Shown here piece after piece: positions 56,390-64,000 of a stretch of 64,000 nucleotides of DNA. Source of the stretch: Micromonospora halotolerans (lineage in GTDB: Bacteria > Actinomycetota > Actinomycetes > Mycobacteriales > Micromonosporaceae). A program made the translations under genes and the position numbers. Numbering within the stretch: the stretch's first letter is position 1; every line of letters starts with the position of its first letter. Location of the stretch: the NCBI RefSeq assembly GCF_032108445.1, contig NZ_CP134876.1:2790001-2854000 (forward strand). Direction: 5' to 3'. Below the pieces are notes generated by a model. The model was not told the DNA's origin and made no database searches. It worked only from the letters and a program-made list of their open reading frames with translations.

Positions 56390-56442
56390 TCCACAGCAGT
56401 CGTCGTACCCACCCCGTAGCAAACGAATCCGAGGACCGCGAC

Positions 56443-57138
56443 GTGACCGCGCAGCTCAATCCGCGCGGTGACGTCGCGGTCCTTGTTCCTGCCGCCGGAG
56501 CCGGGGTACGCCTCGGCCCGGGCGCTCCCAAGGCGCTCCGGCCGCTCGCCGGCGAGCCGCTGCTGGTGCACGCGGTCCGCCGGATCGCCGCCGCGCCCTC
56601 GGTGCACACGATCGTGGTGGCCGCCCCGGCCGCCGACGTCGAGTCGGTCCGGCTGATGCTCGCGCCGGTGGCCCCGGTGACCGTCGTCCCCGGCGGCGCC
56701 GAACGCCAGGCGTCGGTGGCCGCCGCGCTGGCCGCCGTCCCCGCGGGGCCGCAGATCGTCCTCGTGCACGACGCGGCACGTGCGCTCACCCCACCCGCGC
56801 TGGTCGAGTCGGTGGCCGCGGCCGTCCGCGCCGGCCACGGCGGGGTGATCCCGGTGCTGCCGGTGGTCGACACCGTCAAGGAGGTCGACGCGGGCGAGCG
56901 GGTCCTCGGCACGGTCGACCGGGCCGCCCTGCGCGCGGTGCAGACCCCGCAGGGTTTCCGCCGGTCGGTGCTGACCGCCGCCCACGAGGCGGCCGGCGAT
57001 CCGCTCACCGACGACGCCGGCCTCGTCGAGAAACTGGGCGTCCCGGTGGTCTGCGTACCCGGGTCGGAGCTGGCCCTGAAGATCACCCGCCCGTTCGACC
57101 TGGCCCTGGCCGAGCACCTGCTGGCCACCTGCGCCTGA
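56443..57138 (+). CDS. ispD: MEP cytidylyltransferase
   Basis: Makes CDP-methylerythritol in the MEP isoprenoid pathway. The 231-residue product has the nucleotide motif [40 protein letters not shown] and the C-terminal [23 protein letters not shown] start. It may supply precursors for the prenyltransferase encoded at 50167. Confidence 0.96.
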   Translation: MTAQLNPRGDVAVLVPAAGAGVRLGPGAPKALRPLAGEPLLVHAVRRIAAAPSVHTIVVAAPAADVESVRLMLAPVAPVTVVPGGAERQASVAAALAAVPAGPQIVLVHDAARALTPPALVESVAAAVRAGHGGVIPVLPVVDTVKEVDAGERVLGTVDRAALRAVQTPQGFRRSVLTAAHEAAGDPLTDDAGLVEKLGVPVVCVPGSELALKITRPFDLALAEHLLATCA

Positions 57139-57142
57139 CGCG

Positions 57143-57148
57143 TACCCT
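57143..57148 (+). promoter_or_regulatory. leaderless-type -10 of ispF
   Basis: TACCCT lies six bases before the ATG at 57155, so ispF may also be expressed apart from ispD. Confidence 0.5.
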
Positions 57149-57154
57149 CGGGCC

Positions 57155-57637
57155 ATGATCGTTCCTCGGGTGGCCATCGGCACGGACGTGCACGCCTTCG
57201 CGGCCGGGCGGCCCTGCTGGGTCGCCGGCCTGCACTGGCCCGACCAGGACGGCCTGGCCGGCCACTCGGACGCCGACGTGGTGGCGCACGCCGCCTGCAA
57301 CGCCCTGCTCTCCGCGGCCGGCCTCGGCGACCTGGGCGCCAACTTCGGGGTGGACCAGCCGGAGTGGGCGGGCGCGTCCGGGGTGGCCCTGCTGACCGAG
57401 AGCGCCCGGCGGGTCCGGGCGGCCGGCTTCGAGATCGGCAACGTGTCCGTCCAGGTGGTCGGCAACCGGCCGAAGATCGGTCCGCGCCGGGAGGAGGCGC
57501 AGCGGGTGCTCTCCGCGGCGGTCGGCGCGCCGGTCACCGTCTCCGCCGCCACCACCGACGGCCTGGGCTTCACCGGGCGCGGCGAGGGGCTCACCGGGAT
57601 CGCGGTGGCGCTGGTCTACGAGGCGCCGGCGGTGTGA
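57155..57637 (+). CDS. ispF: MECDP synthase
   Basis: Forms 2-C-methylerythritol 2,4-cyclodiphosphate. The 160-residue product has the zinc ligands in GTDVHAF and the later His of VAHAAC, the motif [14 protein letters not shown], and the C-terminal [14 protein letters not shown]. Confidence 0.97.
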   Translation: MIVPRVAIGTDVHAFAAGRPCWVAGLHWPDQDGLAGHSDADVVAHAACNALLSAAGLGDLGANFGVDQPEWAGASGVALLTESARRVRAAGFEIGNVSVQVVGNRPKIGPRREEAQRVLSAAVGAPVTVSAATTDGLGFTGRGEGLTGIAVALVYEAPAV

Positions 57638-57638
57638 C

Positions 57639-57666
57639 GCGGCGACCGGGGTGGCCGGGTCGCCGC
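57639..57666. terminator. terminator between convergent ispF and 57673-58200
   Basis: GCGGCGACC and GGTCGCCGC form a 9-bp stem with a ten-base loop between the two stop codons. Confidence 0.7.
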
Positions 57667-57672
57667 GACAGG

Positions 57673-58200
57673 TCAGTCGACGTCCGTGCAGACGTTGTGG
57701 GTCGTGCCGTGCAGCATGGTGATGGTCTTGTCGAAGGTGGGTGTGAACTCCACGGCGAACTGGCCGTCCACGATCCACAGCCCCTTCGGCAGCGAGCCCG
57801 CGTTCTCCCGGAAGCCGAGCAGGACCGGCCCGGTCACGTACCAGGTCATCGAGCCGTCCGTGCCGTAGACGACCAGCGACGTGCCGCTCGCGTCCGCCGT
57901 GGACGTGGCTCCGGTCTCCAGGTTGGTCACCCGGTCGATCAGGGTGCCGGTGAACAGCTCCCGCTTCGGTGAGCCGTCCGGGTACGTCGCCAGGGTCAGC
58001 TTCCGGACCTCGTCGACGATCGGTTCGACCCGTACCGCGAAGTCGCACCGGGCTCCGGCGGGCATCTCGAACGCCTCCTGCGGGGCCGGCTCCCAGGCGC
58101 CGGGGCCGCTGCCGCCGCTCGCGGCGGACGCCGAGCCGGGCAGTGCCGCGACGATCGCGGCCAGGACCGACGCCACCGCGACGCTCATCTTCAGACGCAT
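57673..58200 (-). CDS. secreted protein of unknown function
   Basis: A 175-residue protein with a signal peptide (MRLKMSVAVASVLAAIVAAL, cleavage near GSASAASG). The mature part is beta-rich with two Cys (GARCDFAVRV and HNVCTDVD). The ATG at 58200 has GGAG upstream. It is divergent from a SARP-like regulator and has a pair of direct repeats at 53-71 bases before its start, so it may be a target of that regulator. Confidence 0.82.
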   Translation of the reverse strand: MRLKMSVAVASVLAAIVAALPGSASAASGGSGPGAWEPAPQEAFEMPAGARCDFAVRVEPIVDEVRKLTLATYPDGSPKRELFTGTLIDRVTNLETGATSTADASGTSLVVYGTDGSMTWYVTGPVLLGFRENAGSLPKGLWIVDGQFAVEFTPTFDKTITMLHGTTHNVCTDVD

Positions 58201-58252
58201 GGTCACTCCATCCGTGTTTCGGGTCAGGGCCGCACCAGGATCACCAGGCCCG

Positions 58253-58271
58253 CTCACCACGGACTCACCAC
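58253..58271. promoter_or_regulatory. 11-bp-period direct repeats between secreted gene and SARP gene
   Basis: CTCACCAC occurs at 58253-58260 and 58264-58271, exactly one helical turn apart. ATCACCAG (58240-58247) and CGCACCAG (58231-58238) are related. SARP regulators typically bind direct repeats with an 11-bp period. Confidence 0.5.
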
Positions 58272-58388
58272 TCGCCCAGCTCCCGCCGGGCCGAACCGGC
58301 CCGGGTGCCGGGCCGTGCGCCGGGAAGCCCACCATCCGCTCACCGCCGGATGACAACCGGCGGCCCGGGCCAGACTGTCCTGTCCGGT

Positions 58389-59744
58389 ATGGAATTCCGA
58401 CTGCTCGGACCCTTCGAGGCCCGTCACCGGGGCCGGCCGGTCGAGGTCGGCAGCCGCCGCCAGGAGCGCTGCCTGCTCGGTGTGCTGCTGCTCGACACGG
58501 GACGGGTGGTCCGCACCGAACGCCTCATCGACCTGCTCTGGAACGGCCGGCCGCCGGCGTCGGCACGCGGTGCCGTGCAGACGTACATCGGGCGGTTGCG
58601 GGGGGCGTTGACGCCGTACGGGGTGCGGATCAGCACCCGGGGCGAGGGCTACCTCGTGGAGGCCGACGGGCACCACGTCGACGTCGACGAGTTCGGCGAG
58701 CTGGTGCGGGCGGCGGGCGCCGCCGCCGACCCCGCCGAGCGGGTACGGCTGCTCGACCGGGCACTGGCCCTCTGGCGGGGGCCGCTGCTCGCCGACGCGG
58801 CGGACGGCGAGCTGCGGGAGCGGCTGCACGGCACGGTCGAGGAGCTCCGGCTGGTCGCCGTCGAGCTGCGCGCCGAGGCGCAGCTCGCGCTGGGCCAGCA
58901 CGCCCGGGCGATCGCCGAGCTGATGCCCCTGGCCGTCCGGCACCCGACCCGCGAACAGCTCGTCGCCGTCCTGATGACCGCGCTGTACCGGGGCGGGCGC
59001 CAGGCCGACGCGCTTCGGCTGTACCGGACCACCCGGCGGCTGCTCGTGGACGAGCTGGGCGTCGAGCCGGGGCCGCGCCTGCGGGAGGTGCACCGCCGGA
59101 TCCTGCGCGGCGACGACCGGCTGGACCGGCCCGGCCGGCCCGTCTACGAGGTCCGGGTACGCGACGAGTGCCTGCCGTGGAGCGTCGGGGGTCACCCGGC
59201 GCTGGACTTCTGCAACACCTTCGCCGGGTGGGGGCACGAACCGCCGTTGCCGGGCGCCGAGTGGCTGCGCGGCTACCGCACCCTGGCCGTGTGGGCCGGG
59301 CACGTGGGGCTGGTCGACGACGTCTCGGTGAGCCGGCTGCTGCACCTCGGCCGGCGGGACCCCGACCAGGCCGAGGCGGTGCTCGCCGAGGCACGGAAAC
59401 TGCGGCACGCGCTGTACGGGTGCCTGACCGGACCGGACGACCGGCACGGGTTCGAGGTGGTCGCCCGGTACGCCGAGGCCGCCGCGAAGGAGCTGGTGTT
59501 CCGGCGCGAGACCGACGGTCGCGGGCGCTGGTGGCCGGAGCTCGCGGCCGGGCTCCGGATGCCCCTGCACGCGGTCGCGTGGAGTGCCGCCCAACTGCTC
59601 GCCGACCCGCGCCGGCTCACCCTCCGGATCTGCCCGGACGAGCGGTGCGGCTGGCTCTTCCTGGACGAGAGCGGGCTGCGGCGCTGGTGCAGCCTGGGGA
59701 CCTGCGGGCGCTCGCTGGACCGGTCCCGCTGCCACAGCGCCTGA
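58389..59744 (+). CDS. SARP-type regulator fused to ABATE/CGNR zinc-finger module
   Basis: A 451-residue protein. Residues 1-90 form an OmpR-type winged helix (MEFRLLGPFEARHRGRPVEV) and 95-245 a BTAD domain (LLDRALALWRGPLLAD). These are the two domains of SARP/AfsR-class activators. Residues about 265-415 match the ABATE stress-response domain (GGHPALDFCNTFAGWG). The C-terminus is a four-Cys finger (CPDERCGWLFLD…WCSLGTCGRS) of the CGNR family, with CGRS in place of CGNR. I do not know of this fusion as a described type. A clear -10 is not seen. Confidence 0.9.
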   Translation: MEFRLLGPFEARHRGRPVEVGSRRQERCLLGVLLLDTGRVVRTERLIDLLWNGRPPASARGAVQTYIGRLRGALTPYGVRISTRGEGYLVEADGHHVDVDEFGELVRAAGAAADPAERVRLLDRALALWRGPLLADAADGELRERLHGTVEELRLVAVELRAEAQLALGQHARAIAELMPLAVRHPTREQLVAVLMTALYRGGRQADALRLYRTTRRLLVDELGVEPGPRLREVHRRILRGDDRLDRPGRPVYEVRVRDECLPWSVGGHPALDFCNTFAGWGHEPPLPGAEWLRGYRTLAVWAGHVGLVDDVSVSRLLHLGRRDPDQAEAVLAEARKLRHALYGCLTGPDDRHGFEVVARYAEAAAKELVFRRETDGRGRWWPELAAGLRMPLHAVAWSAAQLLADPRRLTLRICPDERCGWLFLDESGLRRWCSLGTCGRSLDRSRCHSA

Positions 59745-59783
59745 CCGCCGTTCGCGCCGGCGGCGGCGGGAGCGGCCGGCGGT

Positions 59784-59789
59784 TACGCT
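59784..59789 (+). promoter_or_regulatory. leaderless-type -10 of the TPR protein gene
   Basis: TACGCT lies seven bases before the ATG at 59797. Confidence 0.45.
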
Positions 59790-59796
59790 CGGCGGG

Positions 59797-60834
59797 ATGC
59801 CTCCCGACGCCGCCCCCGACCAGTTCGCCGCCGACGGCTACGTCCAGCGCGCGCAGCTCCTCGCCGAACTGGGCCGGTACGACGAGGCCGCCGAGGAACT
59901 GGACGGGGCGCTCGCCACCGACCCGGGCAACGCCGGGGCGTTGACCATGCTGGCCCGGGTGCACCTCGCCGCCGGCCGGCCGGCGGAGGCGCTGCCGGTC
60001 GCCGAGGCCGCCGTGGCCGCCGCCGCCGGTGCCCTGTCGCCGCTGGTGGCGCGCGGCTTCGCCCTGGTCGACCTGGGCCGGTGGAAGGCCGCGGCGAGCA
60101 CCGGGGACGAGATCCTGGCGCTCGGCCCGGACGACGCGTACGCCCAGCGCAGCGCCGCCGCGATCCTGGCCGGCGCGCGCAACGGCCAGGCGGCGCTCAA
60201 CGCCGCCTGGCGCGGTGTGGAGCTGGCCCCGGAGACCGCCCAGGCGCACCTGGTGCTCGGCCTGGTCGCCGCCCGGCTGGAGCTGTACGACCTGGCCGAG
60301 CGGGCCTACCGGGAGGCGCTGCGGCTGGACCCGGAGCTGGCCGAGGCGCGGCACGACATGGGCGTGATCCGGCTGGAGCAGCGCCGCTACGCGGTGGCGC
60401 TGGAGCACCTGGCCGAGTCGGCGGTCCTGGACCCGGCGGTCGGCCACACCAGCCGGACCGTCGCCGACGGGTTGCGCGAGCTGGTTCTCTACGGCGCCGG
60501 CTGGTCGCTGGTGGCCACCGTGCTGGTCGCCTTCCTGGCGCCGGTCGCGCCGAGCCCGTCCCGGATCTTCGCGGTGCTGACCGCGCTCGGCGGGGCCCTG
60601 CTGGCCTGGCGGTACGCGGTCCGGCTGCCCGGCCGGCCGGACACGATCGTGTCCGGGCTGTTCCGCGCCGATCCGGCCCTGGCCCTGGCCGTGTGCGCGG
60701 TGGCCGCCGCCCCGGTGCTGCTGGTGCTCTACGCGCTGGTCGGCGGCCCGTGGCCGCTGGTCGCCGGGATCACGGCGACGGTGGTGGCCGAGTTCGTCGT
60801 GCTGGCACGGCCCGGCCACCACCCCCGACGCTAG
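59797..60834 (+). CDS. TPR-repeat membrane protein
   Basis: A 345-residue protein with about six tetratricopeptide repeats (residues 10-210; for example LLAELGRYDEAAEELDGALA and AERAYREALRLDPELAEARH) followed by four C-terminal helices (about 230-335). The repeats probably face the cytoplasm and bind a partner. Its TAG stop overlaps the TAG stop of hmgA on the other strand at CTAG (60831-60834). Confidence 0.85.
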   Translation: MPPDAAPDQFAADGYVQRAQLLAELGRYDEAAEELDGALATDPGNAGALTMLARVHLAAGRPAEALPVAEAAVAAAAGALSPLVARGFALVDLGRWKAAASTGDEILALGPDDAYAQRSAAAILAGARNGQAALNAAWRGVELAPETAQAHLVLGLVAARLELYDLAERAYREALRLDPELAEARHDMGVIRLEQRRYAVALEHLAESAVLDPAVGHTSRTVADGLRELVLYGAGWSLVATVLVAFLAPVAPSPSRIFAVLTALGGALLAWRYAVRLPGRPDTIVSGLFRADPALALAVCAVAAAPVLLVLYALVGGPWPLVAGITATVVAEFVVLARPGHHPRR

Positions 60835-62027
60835 GCTCGGCGCGCCCAGGTCCAGGCGTACGCGTCGTCCTCGCAGGCGGTCCCGGCGTCGCAGAGGTCG
60901 AGCGGGCGGAAGGTGTCCACCATGACCGCCAGCTCGTCGAAGAACTCCGCCCCGATCGACCGCTCGGCGGCGCCCGGCTGGGGGCCGTGGGTGAAGCCGG
61001 ACGGGTGCAGCGAGATCGAGCCCTGCTCGATGCCGGAGCCGCGCCGGGCCTCGTAGTTGCCGCCGGTGTAGAAGAGCATCTCGTCGGAGTCGACGTTGTG
61101 GTGGTTGTACGGCACCGGGATGGCGTCCGGGTGGTAGTCCACCTTGCGCGGCACGAACGAGCAGATCACGAAGTTCGGGCCCTGGAAGGTCTGGTGCACG
61201 GGCGGCGGCTGGTGGATCCGGCCGGTGATCGGCTCGAAGTCGTGGATGGAGAACGCCCACGGGTAGAGGTGGCCGTCCCAGCCGACCACATCGAACGGGT
61301 GGTTCGCATAAACATGACGAGTCCACACTGTGCCGCTACCGTCCGGGCGTGCCGCCCGGGACCGGTGCCGGACCAGCACCTCGACGTCGGTCTCGTCGAC
61401 GAGCAGCGGGGTGTCCGGCCCGCGGACGTCCCGCTCGCAGTAGGGCGAGTGCTCCAGGAACTGCCCGCGCACCGAGAGGTAGCGCTTGGGCGGGCCGACG
61501 TGGCCGGCGGCCTCGATGGCGAGCAGCCGGGTCGGCTCGTCGCCGGTGGGCACGAGGCGGTGGATGGTCGAGGTGGGGATGATGACGTAGTCGCCGGCGA
61601 CCGCCTCCAGCACGCCGAACGGCGACTCCACCCGCAGCGTCCCGGACTCCAGGTAGAGGCAGTGGTCGCCGGTGGCGTCCCGGAACAGCGGCGACGGCCG
61701 GTCGGCCAGCACGTAGGCGATCCGCACGTCGTCGTTGGCGAGCAGGTACTGCCGGCCGAGCACCGGGTCGGCGCCCGCGCCGTCGAGCTTGTGGGTGCGC
61801 AGGTGCCGCGGCTTCAGCGGCAGGTTGGGCACCCGGGTGAAGGCGGGCGGGGCGAACTCCTCGGCGGCCACGATCGCCGTGGGCGCGTGCCGGTGATAGA
61901 GCAGCGACGAGTCGGAGGAGAAGCCCTCCTGGCCGACCAGTTCCTCGGCGTAGAGGGTGCCGTCGGGCTGGCGGAACTGGGTGTGGCGCTTGCGGGGCAC
62001 CTCGCCGACGCTGCGGTAGTACGGCAT
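60831..62027 (-). CDS. hmgA: homogentisate 1,2-dioxygenase
   Basis: Opens the ring of homogentisate to give maleylacetoacetate in tyrosine breakdown. The 398-residue cupin protein starts MPYYRSVGEVPRKRHTQFR. It has the iron ligands in VPYNHHNVDSDEMLFYTGGN (His, Glu) and in SISLHPSGFTHGPQPG (His). The ATG at 62027 has GGGAGG upstream. A palindromic operator lies about 36 bases before it. Confidence 0.95.
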   Translation of the reverse strand: MPYYRSVGEVPRKRHTQFRQPDGTLYAEELVGQEGFSSDSSLLYHRHAPTAIVAAEEFAPPAFTRVPNLPLKPRHLRTHKLDGAGADPVLGRQYLLANDDVRIAYVLADRPSPLFRDATGDHCLYLESGTLRVESPFGVLEAVAGDYVIIPTSTIHRLVPTGDEPTRLLAIEAAGHVGPPKRYLSVRGQFLEHSPYCERDVRGPDTPLLVDETDVEVLVRHRSRAARPDGSGTVWTRHVYANHPFDVVGWDGHLYPWAFSIHDFEPITGRIHQPPPVHQTFQGPNFVICSFVPRKVDYHPDAIPVPYNHHNVDSDEMLFYTGGNYEARRGSGIEQGSISLHPSGFTHGPQPGAAERSIGAEFFDELAVMVDTFRPLDLCDAGTACEDDAYAWTWARRA

Positions 62028-62062
62028 CTCGCCTCCCGATATGTCCCGTTCTCCGGCCGGTG

Positions 62063-62081
62063 GCGTCCGATAATCGGACGC
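62063..62081. promoter_or_regulatory. palindromic operator between hmgA and 62122
   Basis: GCGTCCGAT-A-ATCGGACGC is a perfect 9+1+9 palindrome. It lies between the divergent hmgA and unknown gene, abutting the presumed -35 TTGTCC (62084-62089), as expected for a local repressor site. Confidence 0.6.
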
Positions 62082-62083
62082 AG

Positions 62084-62113
62084 TTGTCCGTTCCTTGTAG
62101 CGTCCCGTAGATT
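62084..62113 (+). promoter_or_regulatory. promoter of 62122-62979 and fahA
   Basis: TTGTCC (62084-62089) and TAGATT (62108-62113) are 18 bases apart. The GTG at 62122 is eight bases after the -10, so the message is probably leaderless. Confidence 0.55.
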
Positions 62114-62121
62114 CTTGTCTC

Positions 62122-62979
62122 GTGTCAACGCAGGTGCCCCGCCTCTTCGCCGGCCTCGTCGACGACGCGGCGGTCTTCCCGCCCGGCAGCGCCGCGCTGC
62201 CGGACGCCGTGACCGCGCATCTCCGACACCGGGCCGGGTGGTACGCCGACCTGGTCGGCCCGCTGCTGCTGCCCGCCTCGGCCCTGCCGGACCTGCCCGA
62301 CGTGCTCGCCCCGGAGGCGTCCCTGGCGGTCGGCGTGATCGGCGACGTGCCGGTCGGCCGGCTGGAGGCGGCCCTCGCCGAGGCCGACGCCCGGGTCACC
62401 GTCCGCCAGGTCGAGGCGCCCGTGGCCAAGCGCGGCGAGGACCCACAGCCCGGCCTGGCCGACCTGCTCAAGCTCGCCGAGCGCCTCGCCGGCACCGCGG
62501 TCTACGCGGAGATCCCCCTGACCTTCGGGCTCCTGAACGCGCTCGACGCCCTCGCTGCGGCGCGGGCCGGCGGGCTGCCCGTGGCCGCCAAGTTCCGCAC
62601 CGGCGGGCTGGCCGCCGAACTCTTCCCGACCCCGGTGGAGCTGGCCGCGGTGATCTGCGCCTGCCGGGACCGGGAGCTGCCGTTCAAGCTGACCGCCGGA
62701 CTGCACCAGGCGATCCGCCACCGGGACCCGGAGACCGGCTTCACCCACCACGGGTTCGTCAACGTGCTGGCGGCCGCGCTGGCGGCCACCGGAGGCGCCG
62801 AGGTCGACGGGGTGGCCGAGCTGCTCGCCGTCACCGACCCGCTCCGGGTGGTCGAGCAGGCCCGGGCACACCAGGACGCCGAGCGCCCGCTCTGGGTCGG
62901 CTACGGCTCGTGCAGCATCTCCGAACCACTGACCGATCTGATCCGGCTGGGGCTGGTGAACGGGGGCTACGAGGAATGA
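62122..62979 (+). CDS. unknown protein of the homogentisate pathway operon
   Basis: A 285-residue soluble protein of a family I cannot name. It looks like an alpha/beta barrel: LPVAAKFRTGGLAAELF, LPFKLTAGLHQAIRH and HHGFVNVLAAA resemble barrel strands with charged residues at strand ends. It lies between hmgA and fahA and shares the hmgA control region. The pathway also needs maleylacetoacetate isomerase, and no GST-type isomerase is visible, so this protein could supply or support that step. This is a hypothesis only. Confidence 0.85.
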   Translation: MSTQVPRLFAGLVDDAAVFPPGSAALPDAVTAHLRHRAGWYADLVGPLLLPASALPDLPDVLAPEASLAVGVIGDVPVGRLEAALAEADARVTVRQVEAPVAKRGEDPQPGLADLLKLAERLAGTAVYAEIPLTFGLLNALDALAAARAGGLPVAAKFRTGGLAAELFPTPVELAAVICACRDRELPFKLTAGLHQAIRHRDPETGFTHHGFVNVLAAALAATGGAEVDGVAELLAVTDPLRVVEQARAHQDAERPLWVGYGSCSISEPLTDLIRLGLVNGGYEE

Positions 62980-63055
62980 GCGAGCGCAGCGAGCGAATCA
63001 GCAGGTTCAGTGCGGTGGTGCCTCATGTCGGCACGGAGCGGAGCGGAGTGGCGGC
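62978..63055 (+). repeat. intergenic linker of GAGCGAGCGCAGCGAGC type
   Basis: Starts TGAGCGAGCGCAGCGAGCGA at the upstream stop and ends with repeated CGGAGCGGAGCGGAGTGGCG before the fahA ATG. It contains short GCGAGC/GGAGC tandem units and differs from copies A-C. Confidence 0.5.
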
Positions 63056-64000
63056 ATGAGCTGGGTGACGGGTGCCGCGGGTTCGGCGTACGGGGTGGCC
63101 AACCTGCCGTACGGGGTGTTCCGGCAGGGCGACCGCGAGCCGCGGATCGGCGTGCGCATCGGTGACTTCGTGCTGGACCTGGCGGGCGCGGAGGCCGCCG
63201 GGCTGGTGCTGGCCGCCGGCGCGCTGGGTCGGCACACCCTCAACGACTTCATGGCGCTCGGCCGTCCGCAGTGGACCGCCGTGCGACAGCGGATCACCGA
63301 GCTGCTCACCGACCCGGCGCACCGGCCGGCCGTGGAGCCGCTGCTGGTGCCGCTGCGCGAGGTGGAACTGCTGCTCCCGTTCGAGGTCGCCGACTACGTC
63401 GACTTCTACTCGTCCGAGCACCACGCGTCGAACGTCGGGCAGATCTTCCGCCCCGGCCAGCCGCCGCTGCTGCCGAACTGGAAGCACGTGCCGATCGGCT
63501 ACCACGGCCGGGCCGGCACCGTGGTCGTCTCGGGCACCCCCGTGGTGCGCCCGACCGGCCAGCGGGCCACCGCGCAGGGCCCGACCACCGGCGCCTCCGT
63601 CCGGCTGGACATCGAGGCCGAGGTGGGCTTCGTGGTCGGGGTGCCGAGCCGGCTCGGCGACCGGGTCCCGGTCGCGGACTTCGCCGACCACGTCTTCGGC
63701 GTGGTGCTGGTCAACGACTGGTCGGCCCGGGACATCCAGGCCTGGGAGTACCAGCCGCTCGGCCCGTTCCTGGGCAAGTCCTTCGCCACCTCGGTCTCGG
63801 CGTGGGTCACCCCGCTGGACGCGCTGGCCGACGCCTTCGTGCCCGCGCCCGACCAGGACCCGCCGGTCCAGGACTACCTGCACGACACCCCGCACCTCGG
63901 GCTCGACCTGAGCCTGTCGGTCGAGTGGAACGGCGAGCGGGTCGCCGAACCGCCGTTCGCCACCATGTACTGGACCCCGGCCCAGCAGCTCGCCCACCTC
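63056..64000 (+). CDS. fahA: fumarylacetoacetase, 3' end cut by the window
   Basis: Splits fumarylacetoacetate to fumarate and acetoacetate. The visible 315 residues include the N-terminal SH3-like domain (VFRQGDREPRIGVRIGDFVLDL), VDFYSSEHHASNVGQIFRPG with the metal ligand Asp, PIGYHGRAGTVVVSG with catalytic His/Arg, and LDIEAEVGFVVG and VLVNDWSARDIQAWEYQPLGPFLGKSF. It continues past base 64000. It is in one operon with the unknown protein. Confidence 0.96.
   Translation, partial: MSWVTGAAGSAYGVANLPYGVFRQGDREPRIGVRIGDFVLDLAGAEAAGLVLAAGALGRHTLNDFMALGRPQWTAVRQRITELLTDPAHRPAVEPLLVPLREVELLLPFEVADYVDFYSSEHHASNVGQIFRPGQPPLLPNWKHVPIGYHGRAGTVVVSGTPVVRPTGQRATAQGPTTGASVRLDIEAEVGFVVGVPSRLGDRVPVADFADHVFGVVLVNDWSARDIQAWEYQPLGPFLGKSFATSVSAWVTPLDALADAFVPAPDQDPPVQDYLHDTPHLGLDLSLSVEWNGERVAEPPFATMYWTPAQQLAHL

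Noticed and set aside
62978..63055. Small coding sequence between the unknown gene and fahA
   Set aside because: The stretch consists of short GCGAGC/GGAGC repeats of linker type with no ribosome site or protein-like translation.

Overview
The window is high-GC, densely packed actinobacterial chromosome. Gene content and order (ftsH, folE/folP/folB/folK, panC-panD-nadB-nadC-coaX-lysS-lsr2-clpC, disA-radA, carD-ispD-ispF), abundant GTG starts and many promoters with a TANNNT hexamer 6-9 bases before the start codon (leaderless style) point to Micromonosporaceae, most likely Micromonospora or a close relative. The genus is inferred from gene content, not from a search. I found no rRNA, tRNA, CRISPR array, insertion sequence, integrase or phage gene.

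Layout. (1) 1-2942: ftsH and folE. (2) 2998-15506: a block inserted into what is otherwise a folate gene run. It holds an FtsK/SpoIIIE-like protein with an altered P-loop plus a membrane partner, then a leftward operon of VirB2-like, PrgI/VirB3-like, an 18-residue coupled micro-ORF, VirB4-like ATPase, VirB6/TrbL-like, VirB8/TcpC-like and a transglycosylase+M23 cell-wall hydrolase. This looks like a minimal monoderm type IV secretion apparatus without relaxase or integrase, and it is the best candidate for an under-described system here. (3) 15868-20476: folP-folB-folK and membrane proteins. (4) 20546-24102: an OpuC-type osmolyte ABC transporter whose binding protein appears circularly permuted. 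(5) 24247-28399: a low-complexity membrane protein, an orphan NuoD paralogue and an overlapping MidA/NDUFAF7-type methyltransferase. (6) 28597-36629: pantothenate, beta-alanine and NAD synthesis genes and type III pantothenate kinase. (7) 36633-43284: twin methyltransferases, lysS, lsr2, clpC. (8) 43350-49109: mutY, an ACT-domain protein, deformylase, a membrane-anchored protein, disA, radA (genome integrity and c-di-AMP). (9) 49216-55576: a lipoprotein, then a small type III polyketide cluster (UbiA prenyltransferase, methyltransferase, acyl-CoA dehydrogenase-like protein, type III PKS), a membrane protein and a thioredoxin-like membrane protein. (10) 55904-57637: carD, ispD, ispF. (11) 57673-60834: a secreted protein, a SARP regulator fused to an ABATE/CGNR zinc-finger module, and a TPR membrane protein. 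(12) 60831-64000: homogentisate degradation (hmgA, an unknown protein, fahA cut by the window end).

Several neighbours seem to work together. The MidA-type methyltransferase overlaps its likely NuoD-family substrate. The SARP-like regulator faces a secreted-protein gene across a spacer with 11-bp-period direct repeats. A perfect 9+1+9 palindrome lies between hmgA and the divergent unknown gene. A ClgR-like site and DnaA-box-like sequences precede clpC. A family of short related intergenic sequences links stop and start codons in several operons.
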